IMG/VR virus record: IMGVR_UViG_3300027553_000007
Span: 1-21,410 of that record
From: a virus
DNA: 21,410 bases
Direction: 5' to 3' (one strand)
The position numbers and the translations under genes were made by a program. Positions 1 through 5,624 of the stretch are shown one piece after another. How positions within the stretch are numbered: the stretch's first letter is position 1; the number at the start of each line of letters is the position of its first letter. A model generated the notes under the pieces. The model ran no database searches. It had not been told where the DNA came from and was given only the letters and a program-made list of their open reading frames with translations.

Positions 1-464
1 AATCTCAGAGACACGCCGTTGATCGTTCCAGTGTTGAATGGCACGACTGTCACTGCGATATTTACAGTTGACCCAGATGTCAGCTCAAATCCGTCAGGCA
101 ATTTTTTGCGTGATGCATCGACCTGACGTGGTGGGTTTGTGGCTTCGCCAGAGTAAGAGCCTTTTAGTTTAGCCTTACCAATCCAATCGCCCTGCTTATT
201 GTCATCAATCTTATATGGCAAACTTAATGGTTGCTCAGGCCACTTGCGTTTACTTGTCTCTAACGCCGCCGCATTTTTATATGACTGCATACAAATTGCG
301 TTCAGCTCTTTGCACTGCTCACCTGTAAGGTTAAACGACATCTCGTAAGCCGCCCCCTCTTCTTTGGGATCACATTTGACACTGCGAAACTCTTCTTGGT
401 CAAATCTGTATGTAGTGTTTAGTCTTGGATATAGCGCTTTCACGCCGTTTATTATGTGTTGCAT
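1..464 (-). CDS. Phage single-strand DNA-binding protein, partial (cut by window edge)
   Basis: The frame opens at an ATG at 464, preceded at 7-nt spacing by GGAG (472-475), and runs off the left edge after about 154 codons. The protein begins MQHIINGVKALYPRLN and continues with features I associate with OB-fold phage SSBs of the DUF2815/Enc34 and T7 gp2.5-like type: an N-terminal beta stretch, a central SLPYKI segment, a GKAKLKGSY strand and a late strand reading VTVVPFNTGTINGVSLRL. Such proteins coat single-stranded DNA during replication and recombination. Position supports the call, because it is co-directional with and directly downstream of a RecE-like exonuclease and a RuvC-like resolvase. 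The family call rests on pattern recognition; the C-terminus, often an acidic tail in this class, lies outside the window. Confidence 0.7.
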   Translation of the reverse strand, partial: MQHIINGVKALYPRLNTTYRFDQEEFRSVKCDPKEEGAAYEMSFNLTGEQCKELNAICMQSYKNAAALETSKRKWPEQPLSLPYKIDDNKQGDWIGKAKLKGSYSGEATNPPRQVDASRKKLPDGFELTSGSTVNIAVTVVPFNTGTINGVSLR

Positions 465-512
465 TTGGCAACTCCTTTTTGTTGTACGCAGTACCCCTGC
501 GCTGGGATTAGT

Positions 513-1307
513 TTATAAGCCGTGATCTTCGTCCAGATAAGCTGGAAGATTAATTGTATCCAGCTCAGGCCATCCAGTGTCAAAAGTGTTTGTATCTTGT
601 GCCACTTTAATTTTTCGCAATGTCTTAAACATCTCTGCCTCGGCGTACTTATTATATTTATCTGACATCTCATAGCAGGCTGTAGCGTATGAGCCTTTTT
701 CAGTAGCAATAAATATAAAGTTTGTAGTTTCAATTCCACATAGCTTTAAAACGTAACGATAAAAACATGCCTGCAAATCGTAGCGGAAATTTCTCACAGC
801 CTTATCAAAGCCGCGATAAGATGCGTCCAAGCATGACTTTAGATCTATTACTATGCCAGCCTCTTTTAACAATCCATCTGGACGAACCTTGAGATCTAAA
901 CCTGTTTCTAAACACGTCGCCATAAAGCTGTATTCAGCCAGCAGATCTTCATTGGTTAATAAATTTCTAGCCATTTTGTTTTGTAGGCAACCATCGACCA
1001 TTTTTTGACACTGCTCGTATTCACCTGTTGGTAGCAATATCTGATCATCACCTAAAAAATCTTCCTGCTCTTTCCAAGCCTTACTACCACGCCGTGATAA
1101 ACCTGAATTATACACAAGGTCTTTCTCTGGCTCTAGCATCATCGCATGAAATGCCGAGCCAAGAATCATAGCTGGCGTGGAATTAAACTTAGAGTTCTTC
1201 CAGTGGTATAATGATGACGTTGCAACTGTCTTTACAGCGCTTGACGAGATTGCAGGCAGTTCGTGGTATGCCTTATTTGACAGCTCTTCGCTGGGTATTA
1301 TCTGCAT
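513..1307 (-). CDS. RecE-like PD-(D/E)XK exonuclease (DUF3799/exodeoxyribonuclease VIII type)
   Basis: A 264-residue protein starting at ATG 1307 behind a good AGGAG site. It shows the ordered motifs of the RecE/lambda-exonuclease-like PD-(D/E)XK fold: GSAFHAMMLEP (His54 region), an acidic residue near Glu125, VRPDGL (Asp144), IDLKS (Asp155 and Lys157) and YDLQACFYRYVL (Tyr176, Gln179), the usual QxxxY-like helix. These would bind metal and degrade one strand of duplex ends, leaving single strands for an annealing or SSB protein. Length fits the phage version, without the long N-terminal region of E. coli RecE. It lies between the resolvase and SSB genes in one leftward unit, which fits recombination and replication-intermediate processing. 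All expected catalytic residues appear present. Confidence 0.85.
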   Translation of the reverse strand: MQIIPSEELSNKAYHELPAISSSAVKTVATSSLYHWKNSKFNSTPAMILGSAFHAMMLEPEKDLVYNSGLSRRGSKAWKEQEDFLGDDQILLPTGEYEQCQKMVDGCLQNKMARNLLTNEDLLAEYSFMATCLETGLDLKVRPDGLLKEAGIVIDLKSCLDASYRGFDKAVRNFRYDLQACFYRYVLKLCGIETTNFIFIATEKGSYATACYEMSDKYNKYAEAEMFKTLRKIKVAQDTNTFDTGWPELDTINLPAYLDEDHGL

Positions 1308-1322
1308 TTATATTCTCCTAAT

Positions 1323-1793
1323 TTACTTGTTTAAAACTTCTGCGCCATATAGCGCAATGAGTGCCGCTTCAGCGCGACCATCATCTTTCTTCCTGACAAA
1401 CTTCTCAGCATAATCAGGAAATCTCTGCATTGCCAATTGGCGGCTGGTATCTTTGTCAGATGTCAGGCCAAAGTGTTTCTTCCATTTCTGAGGCGTGACT
1501 AAATGCATTGGCGTTTTGTTAGCCGCCACACATGCAATCAATGCGCCATATCCCATACCAAATCTAAATGTGGCAACCGACGATTGGTTTGGCCTTGATG
1601 CCACCTGTTCAACTACAGCCATACGATCTTTAGCCTCTGGCTCTAACAAATGTAATAACGAATGAATATCAATTTCGTTTTTACCCTTTGAGTTTAAGAT
1701 GACAGGCATATCGATGACATCCAGATCTTTAGTGCGCGTGCAGTAATGTGCAATCGCTCCAGAGAAACCACAATCTACACCGACAACAATCAT
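1323..1793 (-). CDS. RuvC-like Holliday junction resolvase
   Basis: A 156-residue protein with an RNase H-like start, MIVVGVDCGFSGAIA, where Asp7 is the first metal ligand. A second acidic residue sits in VVEQV (Glu62), followed by a glycine-rich FGMGYGALIA helix and TPQKWKKHFGL. The C-terminal motif KKDDGRAEAALIALYG carries Asp137/Asp138 and Glu142. This order (D, E, D/E with a final ADALLIA-like helix) is typical of RuvC-type resolvases in phages and bacteria, which cut four-way junctions before packaging. Its ATG overlaps the stop of the upstream ribbon-helix-helix gene (ATGA), so the two are probably translationally coupled. The gene ends 15 nt before the exonuclease start. Confidence 0.85.
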   Translation of the reverse strand: MIVVGVDCGFSGAIAHYCTRTKDLDVIDMPVILNSKGKNEIDIHSLLHLLEPEAKDRMAVVEQVASRPNQSSVATFRFGMGYGALIACVAANKTPMHLVTPQKWKKHFGLTSDKDTSRQLAMQRFPDYAEKFVRKKDDGRAEAALIALYGAEVLNK

Positions 1794-1957
1794 TCATCTT
1801 CCTCTGGCTTTGCAACTTCAACGCCAGCTTTGGACGCCGCCATATAAGATGCCATCCTAACAAACGCATTAAAGCTCAGAGCCGATTTGTTGGCGGCCTC
1901 AGCAACGGCTTCATATTGAGCCTCACTAAAATTAATTAATACTCTCTTATCAACCAT
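1790..1957 (-). CDS. Small ribbon-helix-helix (Arc/CopG-like) protein
   Basis: A 55-residue frame starting at ATG 1957 behind AAGGAG (1966-1970 region) and ending in an ATGA overlap with the resolvase gene. The sequence opens with a short beta strand (VDKRVLINFS, residues 2-11), then a helix (EAQYEAVAEAANKSAL), the turn SFNAF, and a second helix (VRMASYMAASKA), ending in an acidic tail (PEEDE). That is the ribbon-helix-helix layout of Arc, CopG and MetJ-type DNA-binding proteins and of some mobilisation accessory proteins. In a phage it could be a dimeric transcriptional regulator; the tandem AT-rich repeats at the nearby promoters are possible operators. The target is inference. A nuclease-accessory role for the downstream resolvase is an alternative. 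Confidence 0.65.
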   Translation of the reverse strand: MVDKRVLINFSEAQYEAVAEAANKSALSFNAFVRMASYMAASKAGVEVAKPEEDE

Positions 1958-1983
1958 TTCTTTTCTCCTTGGTTTAATTATCT

Positions 1984-2011
1984 AAGCACTGCGACCTGAG
2001 CCACAGTGCTT
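1984..2011 (-). terminator. Intergenic hairpin after the peptidase-like gene
   Basis: AAGCACTG and CAGTGCTT form an 8-bp perfect stem that can be extended by a wobble and a G-C pair, leaving a loop of about 8 nt. It lies just past the stop of the 2017-2754 gene on the transcribed minus strand. The downstream tract (AGATAATTAAACC) is A/T-rich but lacks a clean U-run, so it may be a weak attenuator or an RNA-processing or stability hairpin rather than a full terminator. Confidence 0.5.
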
Positions 2012-2016
2012 ATTAA

Positions 2017-2754
2017 TTAAGCCGCTATTGCCTGCGCCTTATAATCCTTAATCGCCTGCAATGTGTCAACAACCTCAGACCATGAGTATGCAAAGTGAGT
2101 TTCAATAACCCCAAGATCAACGTAATCCCCACAGCCCTCAGCGTAGCCACCCAGCCAATATCTAGGCTCATCATCGTAGTAGTAATGTTCCATCTCGATC
2201 TCTATGCCCAGCTCCTTAGCCAATCGCCTAGCCTTACTTGCAGTTGCCCCAGCGTTTCGGTTTTTTGGCTTCTTAGCCACATGAGGTATCACCATGCCAT
2301 CTGGCGCAGTTAACTCATAAACCTCAGAAACTCTAGCGCGTCTCTTAACTCGCTTGTCTTTAATGCTCACGATTTCGCAAGTCAAACCACATACATATCT
2401 GCGACCTTGAACCAGTTGCCAGTGATGCCCAGCGACAACCAAAAATACACGCTCTGCATTGCGATACTTCACAGTGCCTCTTAACCAGCCAGCAAGTGTA
2501 ACGCCATCGGTGCGATTTAAACGCATACCATATGACTTCCGCGCAAAGCGGACGCCACACTCAGCAAATGCATCTCTGATTTGGCGAGTGCTAGTGCCTT
2601 TGACACTTCTCACACCACTGAGGTGACGAACAAGTCTCGCCGCCTCACCTGTTGTCATACCAGTGATTGCACTGACAACTGCCGCGCCACAGTAGCGGTT
2701 TCGATCCGCCTTTGTAGTGCCGTGATTAACTGGTTTGATTTTTAGCTTAGTCAT
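2017..2754 (-). CDS. C39/papain-like cysteine peptidase-fold protein
   Basis: A 245-residue protein; I place the start at ATG 2754 because GAGGAG lies just upstream, rather than at the in-frame ATG ten codons earlier, which would overlap that site. The N-terminal half reads NRYCGAAVVSAITGMTTGEAARLVR (Cys22), then a variable segment, then VFLVVAGHHWQLVQGRRYVCGL (His110/His111). This is the Cys...His arrangement of C39-like/papain-fold domains common in phages. In relatives I recall, an Asp follows the second strand; here the equivalent segment is YVCGL, so the third catalytic residue may be missing and activity is uncertain. Residues 160-245 are an extra region, basic then acidic and aromatic (EHYYYDDEPRYW). 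It is the first gene of the leftward unit, directly behind a strong promoter. Target unknown. Confidence 0.5.
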   Translation of the reverse strand: MTKLKIKPVNHGTTKADRNRYCGAAVVSAITGMTTGEAARLVRHLSGVRSVKGTSTRQIRDAFAECGVRFARKSYGMRLNRTDGVTLAGWLRGTVKYRNAERVFLVVAGHHWQLVQGRRYVCGLTCEIVSIKDKRVKRRARVSEVYELTAPDGMVIPHVAKKPKNRNAGATASKARRLAKELGIEIEMEHYYYDDEPRYWLGGYAEGCGDYVDLGVIETHFAYSWSEVVDTLQAIKDYKAQAIAA

Positions 2755-2768
2755 AATAAAGTCTCCTC

Positions 2769-2814
2769 GTTTGTGTTTATTCACTCAATATAACAGCTAT
2801 TCAGATGGCGTCAA
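2769..2814 (-). promoter_or_regulatory. Leftward sigma70-type promoter and leader (left arm of inverted repeat)
   Basis: On the minus strand the -35 box TTGACG (2809-2814) and -10 box TATATT (2787-2792) are separated by 16 bp. The arm continues GAGTGAATAAACACAAAC before the GAGGAG ribosome site of the peptidase-like gene. This arm matches the rightward arm (2849-2894) at 42 of 46 positions, so the two promoters are diverging duplicates. It should drive the whole leftward recombination set. Confidence 0.75.
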
Positions 2815-2820
2815 CAACAT

Positions 2821-2894
2821 AATGATATATAAAAGATATATTTTCCGCTTGACCGCATCTGAATAACTGCTATATTGAGTGAATAAACACAAAC
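2821..2894 (+). promoter_or_regulatory. Rightward promoter copy 1 with AT-rich upstream box
   Basis: An AT-rich 28-bp block (2821-2848, containing AATGATATAT and AGATATATTTT) abuts -35 TTGACC (2849-2854). A 16-bp spacer then precedes -10 TATATT (2871-2876), followed by a leader and GGAGA (2901-2905) before ATG 2913. The block occupies the UP-element position for this promoter. Because it lies between the two -35 boxes, it sits only 6 bp from the -35 of the leftward promoter as well. Two similar other copies at 3792 and 4490 make function very likely. Confidence 0.8.
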
Positions 2895-2912
2895 ATTAAC
2901 GGAGAATACAAA

Positions 2913-3323
2913 ATGAAAATCACAGTACAACATGCAAATCGTAACCGCGAAACTGGCAATATTGAAGAATTTACATCAGTTGCAGAAGTGCAAATCCCAG
3001 TAGAAATATCTGCATATGAAACAACTAATGATGCTCTTGAGTATGCATATCGTTGGACAAATAACATTGAGGGATCTTGGTCTAACGAGTTTTCTATAAT
3101 TACTATTGCAGATGGTAGCTCTATTATAAATGGTGATTTCAATAAAGATGTTACTGCATTAGAGCGTAGGGAAGATGGATTAGGTCTGCGATCTACAATG
3201 GCGTTTGATAGGTTTATTGTTGATGCACAAAGGCACGATGGCGAAATACTTCCAGAGCGCAGAAGAGTTTTTGAATGTGCATTTGTTGGCTTCAAAGAAT
3301 TACAAGTTGAGGAGACAGTATAA
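2913..3323 (+). CDS. Conserved phage protein of unknown function (first early gene)
   Basis: A 136-residue acidic protein behind GGAGA with 7-8 nt spacing. It has no signal peptide or membrane segment. The segment DALEYAYRWTNNIEGSWS and the later GLRSTMAFDRFIV resemble a widespread family of short phage proteins (pattern: leyA-R-T-N-GSWS ... RSTSVGDv ... V-GF), but I know no function for it. The C-terminal strand-like FECAFVGFKELQVEE ends the domain. It is the first gene behind rightward promoter copy 1, and its stop overlaps the next ATG (TAATG), so it starts a coupled three-gene set. Early host-takeover roles are common for genes in this position, but nothing in the sequence shows one. Confidence 0.75.
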   Translation: MKITVQHANRNRETGNIEEFTSVAEVQIPVEISAYETTNDALEYAYRWTNNIEGSWSNEFSIITIADGSSIINGDFNKDVTALERREDGLGLRSTMAFDRFIVDAQRHDGEILPERRRVFECAFVGFKELQVEETV

Positions 3324-3580
3324 TGGAAAATTTTGTAAAAGATTGGAAAGATCCAAAGTCTAATCGTAACACTGGCAGAAAGTGGAGATTGAGTGACGAG
3401 CTTGAGCAGGCTGGTTACTTTATCAGCCGCGATTATCCGCATGGATATATTATGCATAGGCATTCTCGAACAAGAGAAATTCATTGGAATACTACATTAA
3501 AAAATATGGATCAGTGGATCACATGGAAGAAAGATACACTGTTTGACCATGAAGACATTAATAATTGGGAGATTAAATAA
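3323..3580 (+). CDS. Small hypothetical early protein
   Basis: An 85-residue protein rich in Trp, His, Asp and Lys, beginning MENFVKDWKDPKSNRNTGRK. A central GYFISRDYPHGYIMHRHSRTREIHW segment looks like a beta-hairpin with many aromatic and basic residues, and could contact nucleic acid. There is no recognisable family motif, membrane span or cysteine pair. It starts within the stop of the preceding gene and its own stop overlaps the next ATG (both TAATG), so translation of the three genes is probably coupled. Confidence 0.7.
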   Translation: MENFVKDWKDPKSNRNTGRKWRLSDELEQAGYFISRDYPHGYIMHRHSRTREIHWNTTLKNMDQWITWKKDTLFDHEDINNWEIK

Positions 3581-3774
3581 TGAATACAACTTGGGAAAAT
3601 GCTTACAATGAAGCAATCGATTTGGCTGTTGAGTTTCCAGAAATTGAGCTTACATCAGCCCTAAAACAATTTGCGTTTAATCATGGCATCAAGGAAGGCG
3701 ATGACATGGCTAAATTTGTAAAATGGGGCTGGGAAAAAATGTACCAGCAATGGGCAGATTACGAGCGTAAATAA
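3580..3774 (+). CDS. Small acidic helical early protein
   Basis: A 64-residue protein that reads as mostly helical and acidic: a first helix around ENAYNEAIDLAVEFP, a second around LTSALKQFAFNHGI, and a Trp-rich C-terminal helix (AKFVKWGWEKMYQQWADYERK). I do not recognise the family. It is the last of the three coupled genes driven by rightward promoter copy 1, and promoter copy 2 begins 18 nt after its stop. Its size, charge and position fit a phage protein that binds a host partner, but that is speculation. Confidence 0.7.
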   Translation: MNTTWENAYNEAIDLAVEFPEIELTSALKQFAFNHGIKEGDDMAKFVKWGWEKMYQQWADYERK

Positions 3775-3791
3775 CTGCTAGGGTTAGGCAC

Positions 3792-3847
3792 AATGATATA
3801 TAAATGATATATTTAGTGCTTGACCCTATCTAAATAACTGCTATTCT
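3792..3847 (+). promoter_or_regulatory. Rightward promoter copy 2 with AT-rich upstream box
   Basis: The 28-bp AT-rich block (3792-3819) contains two direct copies of AATGATATAT, abuts -35 TTGACC (3820-3825), and is followed at 16 bp by -10 TATTCT (3842-3847). The stretch 3786-3826 is identical over 41 bp to 4484-4524 at promoter copy 3. It sits in the gap between two early genes and drives the gene at 3882. Confidence 0.8.
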
Positions 3848-3881
3848 ACTTAAATAAACATAAACACAAATGGAGATTAAC

Positions 3882-4469
3882 ATGGGCTGGCACGAAAACG
3901 ATTATCACGATAAATGGGATAACCCAAGATATGTAGCCGCAGTTGAGGCAAGCATAAAAGCCAATGCTAGAAAAAGCAGGGCTAAAAAGTTTTACGCCAA
4001 TGATGAGCGAGCGCAGGAAATTACAGAATTTCTAGCTGGCTCTAGCTACGATAATGCAGATAGCTTTCTTGGCAAAATGGAAACAGCATTAAATGACTAT
4101 GGGTCTTTAACTGAAGGCCAGCGCAATGCTGTTGTAAAAATTATTGACAAACGTGCGGCTCTGGTTGCCGAGCGCCAAGCGGCTGACGCTGACTGTAAGT
4201 GGGTGGGTGTTGTTGGTGAACGTCAGGCGTTCAGCCTAACAGTACAGCACGTTGTGGCTCTGGAAGGATATTACGGCACGACATACATTAACATATGCCG
4301 CGATGAGAATAATGACATCGTTGTTTATAAAGGATCTAATGGCTGGTCAAAAAAAGGCACTGATGTAACTTGCATGGCAAAAATTAAAGAGCATGGCGAG
4401 CGCGATGGTGTTAAGCAAACTATTATCCAGCGCCCTACAAAAGTAAAAATCAATGGTGAGGATTGGTAA
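3882..4469 (+). CDS. Conserved phage protein with probable OB-like C-terminal half
   Basis: A 195-residue protein. I start it at ATG 3882, with GGAG at 3872-3875, rather than at the in-frame ATG 3870, which would consume that site. The N-terminal half is helical and includes FLGKMETALNDYGSLTEGQRNAVVKII. The second half (from about WVGVVGERQAFSLTVQHVVALEGYYGTTYINICRDENNDIVVYKGS) is a run of beta strands ending in KEHGERDGVKQTIIQRPTKVKI, which reads like an OB-fold or similar barrel. I recall closely patterned phage proteins of unknown function, with the LTEGQ, EGYYGTTYI and GVKQTI...RPK signatures. A nucleic acid-binding role is plausible but not shown. It stands alone behind promoter copy 2. 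Confidence 0.75.
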   Translation: MGWHENDYHDKWDNPRYVAAVEASIKANARKSRAKKFYANDERAQEITEFLAGSSYDNADSFLGKMETALNDYGSLTEGQRNAVVKIIDKRAALVAERQAADADCKWVGVVGERQAFSLTVQHVVALEGYYGTTYINICRDENNDIVVYKGSNGWSKKGTDVTCMAKIKEHGERDGVKQTIIQRPTKVKINGEDW

Positions 4470-4489
4470 TACTTACTCAGGTCAGGCAC

Positions 4490-4545
4490 AATGATATATA
4501 AATGATATATTTAGTGCTTGACCCAATCTGATAATCTGTTAGATT
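4490..4545 (+). promoter_or_regulatory. Rightward promoter copy 3 with AT-rich upstream box
   Basis: The AT-rich block at 4490-4517 is identical to copy 2 and abuts -35 TTGACC (4518-4523); a 16-bp spacer precedes -10 TAGATT (4540-4545). Its leader repeats the 25 bp around the ribosome site of promoter copy 1 (4559-4583 equals 2891-2915), so both upstream and downstream parts are duplicated among the cassettes. It should drive the genes from 4581 onward. Confidence 0.8.
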
Positions 4546-4580
4546 ACTTAAATAACATAAACATTAACGGAGAATACAAA

Positions 4581-4871
4581 ATGACACTTACTGAAAATCA
4601 AAGCGCCGCAATGACTGCCTTAATCAAAAATTGCTTGGATGTTATGGGCGGCACTTGCGTTGCAGATTTAGTTGACGATCCTTGGGTATATGCGAGAGCT
4701 GAAGATCTTGTAAATGCTGGTTGGACGCAGAAGCAAGCCGAGGGTACTTTTGGATCATTAGTTGCTGGCGGTTATATTTATCACGATGTTGGTGGTAACT
4801 ACACTAATGATTTATATGCCCTTGATGGTTACGATGTAGATTTTAGCAATCTACTTCAGTTCCACAAATAG
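4581..4871 (+). CDS. Small early protein, possibly winged-helix
   Basis: A 96-residue protein starting at ATG 4581 behind GGAGA. An upstream in-frame extension to 4518 would start inside the promoter -35 box and is rejected. Residues 1-25 (TENQSAAMTALIKNCLDVMGG) form a helix, then come VADLVDDPWVYARAEDLVNAGWTQKQAEGTFGSLVAGGYI and a short wing-like tail (YHDVGGNYTNDLYALDGYDV). The helix, GWTQKQAEGTFGSLVAGG and beta order resembles a winged helix-turn-helix, which could make this a DNA-binding early regulator; I am not certain. First gene behind promoter copy 3. Confidence 0.7.
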   Translation: MTLTENQSAAMTALIKNCLDVMGGTCVADLVDDPWVYARAEDLVNAGWTQKQAEGTFGSLVAGGYIYHDVGGNYTNDLYALDGYDVDFSNLLQFHK

Positions 4872-4879
4872 GTGGTGGC

Positions 4880-4999
4880 ATGAATACTTCAATGATCATC
4901 GACGGATTGGCTATTGCACTTTTTGCTTTAGCCACCATCCACCTTCCAGAAATTATAGTTTATCTGGATACAATTATTAACATTAACTTAGGAGAATAA
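4880..4999 (+). CDS. 39-residue single-span membrane peptide
   Basis: A short frame, ATG 4880 to TAA 4997-4999, between two clear genes with the same direction. The product, MNTSMIIDGLAIALFALATI followed by HLPEIIVYLDTIININLGE, has one hydrophobic stretch (about residues 5-20) long enough to span or dock on the inner membrane, and an amphipathic second half. AGGTGG (4870-4875) precedes the start at short spacing, and the stop sits one base before the next gene's ATG. The filled gap and tight spacing favour a real gene. I cannot assign a role; small early phage membrane peptides often target host envelope processes or superinfection. Confidence 0.45.
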   Translation: MNTSMIIDGLAIALFALATIHLPEIIVYLDTIININLGE

Positions 5000-5000
5000 A

Positions 5001-5336
5001 ATGCGATTATATACTACACCAAAAGGGCAATGGGCTGGAACACAATCTGATGCAAAAAAACTGGGCGCATATGTTGAGTATGATGTGCCTACTAATAAAG
5101 CCGATTTGCTGGTTTTCTTAAATAAGTATAAAGTCAATGATTATGCTTATCAGGGATACAGCGCTCCGCTTGAGGAAAACCCTCAGCCAGCAGTTAAGAG
5201 CATTGTCACCCATCGGGAAAGCGCTTGGCATAATATCAATCGCGTGGCTGAGGAAGCTCCACTGTCAGAGCTTTCAACTGCCATGAATATTATCATGCTC
5301 AGAATACAAGAGTATCTGGAAGAGGGGGTGAAGTGA
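5001..5336 (+). CDS. Conserved phage protein of unknown function
   Basis: A 111-residue protein beginning MRLYTTPKGQWAGTQSDAKKLG, behind GGAGAA (4991-4996). The start pattern (xLYTTPxGxWxGTQxDAKK...VPTNKADLLxFLN) is one I recognise from many phages, often marine ones, without an assigned function. The first 45 residues look like a compact beta-helix unit. A proline-rich linker (APLEENPQPAVKS) leads to a helical C-terminus (SAWHNINRVAEEAPLSELSTAMNIIMLRIQEYLEE) suited to oligomerisation. No cysteines, signal peptide or membrane span. Its stop overlaps the next start by one base (TGATG). Confidence 0.75.
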   Translation: MRLYTTPKGQWAGTQSDAKKLGAYVEYDVPTNKADLLVFLNKYKVNDYAYQGYSAPLEENPQPAVKSIVTHRESAWHNINRVAEEAPLSELSTAMNIIMLRIQEYLEEGVK

Positions 5337-5623
5337 TGTCAGAGGACATCAAGCGCAAGTGGTGGATTTTCCACCACGAAAACCCCACCATTTATGAGCT
5401 ATTCAAGCGCTTTACTTTTGAGGTAATTGAGAGAGGCCATGACCAGTATAGCAGTAAAGCAATCTTTGAGCGCATTAGGTGGCATACCGATATTGAAACA
5501 AATGGCGAAGAGTTTAAAATGAGTAATAACTATACGCCATATTATGCACGTTTCTTTATGCATGAGCATCCCCAATATCAGGGATTTTTTAGAACACAAA
5601 TATTAACTGAAGAAAGAGAATAA
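5336..5623 (+). CDS. Conserved small phage protein (WHTDIET...NNxYxPYYAR family)
   Basis: A 95-residue protein; I choose ATG 5336 over the GTG one codon earlier because of the TGATG overlap with the preceding stop. It shows a pattern widespread in phages and prophages: FHHENPTIYELFKRFTFEVI, then YSSKAIFERIRWHTDIET, then a segment with NNYTPYYARFFMHEHPQYQGFFRTQ. The family is compact, helical and rich in aromatic and basic residues. I know of no firm function, though its recurrence near replication and nuclease genes suggests nucleic acid work. No sign of truncation. Confidence 0.8.
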   Translation: MSEDIKRKWWIFHHENPTIYELFKRFTFEVIERGHDQYSSKAIFERIRWHTDIETNGEEFKMSNNYTPYYARFFMHEHPQYQGFFRTQILTEERE

Positions 5624-5624
5624 A

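Noticed and set aside
452-739. Minus-strand open frame of 95 codons inside the exonuclease region
   Set aside because: It lies in a different frame within the exonuclease gene, which has the catalytic motifs and a ribosome site; its composition is not protein-like.
2769-2894. Inverted repeat considered as an insertion-sequence end or attachment site
   Set aside because: Both arms contain complete promoters with matching spacing, no transposase or integrase is present, and no target duplication is seen.
2870-3484. Long minus-strand open frame of 204 codons opposite the first rightward genes
   Set aside because: It is antisense to two genes with good ribosome sites and TAATG coupling, would end inside the promoter region, and shows no motif.
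3786-4524. Repeated AT-rich units considered as a CRISPR-like or integron-like array
   Set aside because: Spacing is several hundred bases with genes between the copies, and each copy abuts a promoter, so they are promoter cassettes.
4518-4580. Upstream extension of the 4581 gene from a TTG start
   Set aside because: It would start in the -35 box and translate the -10 region, which lies before any possible transcript start of that promoter.
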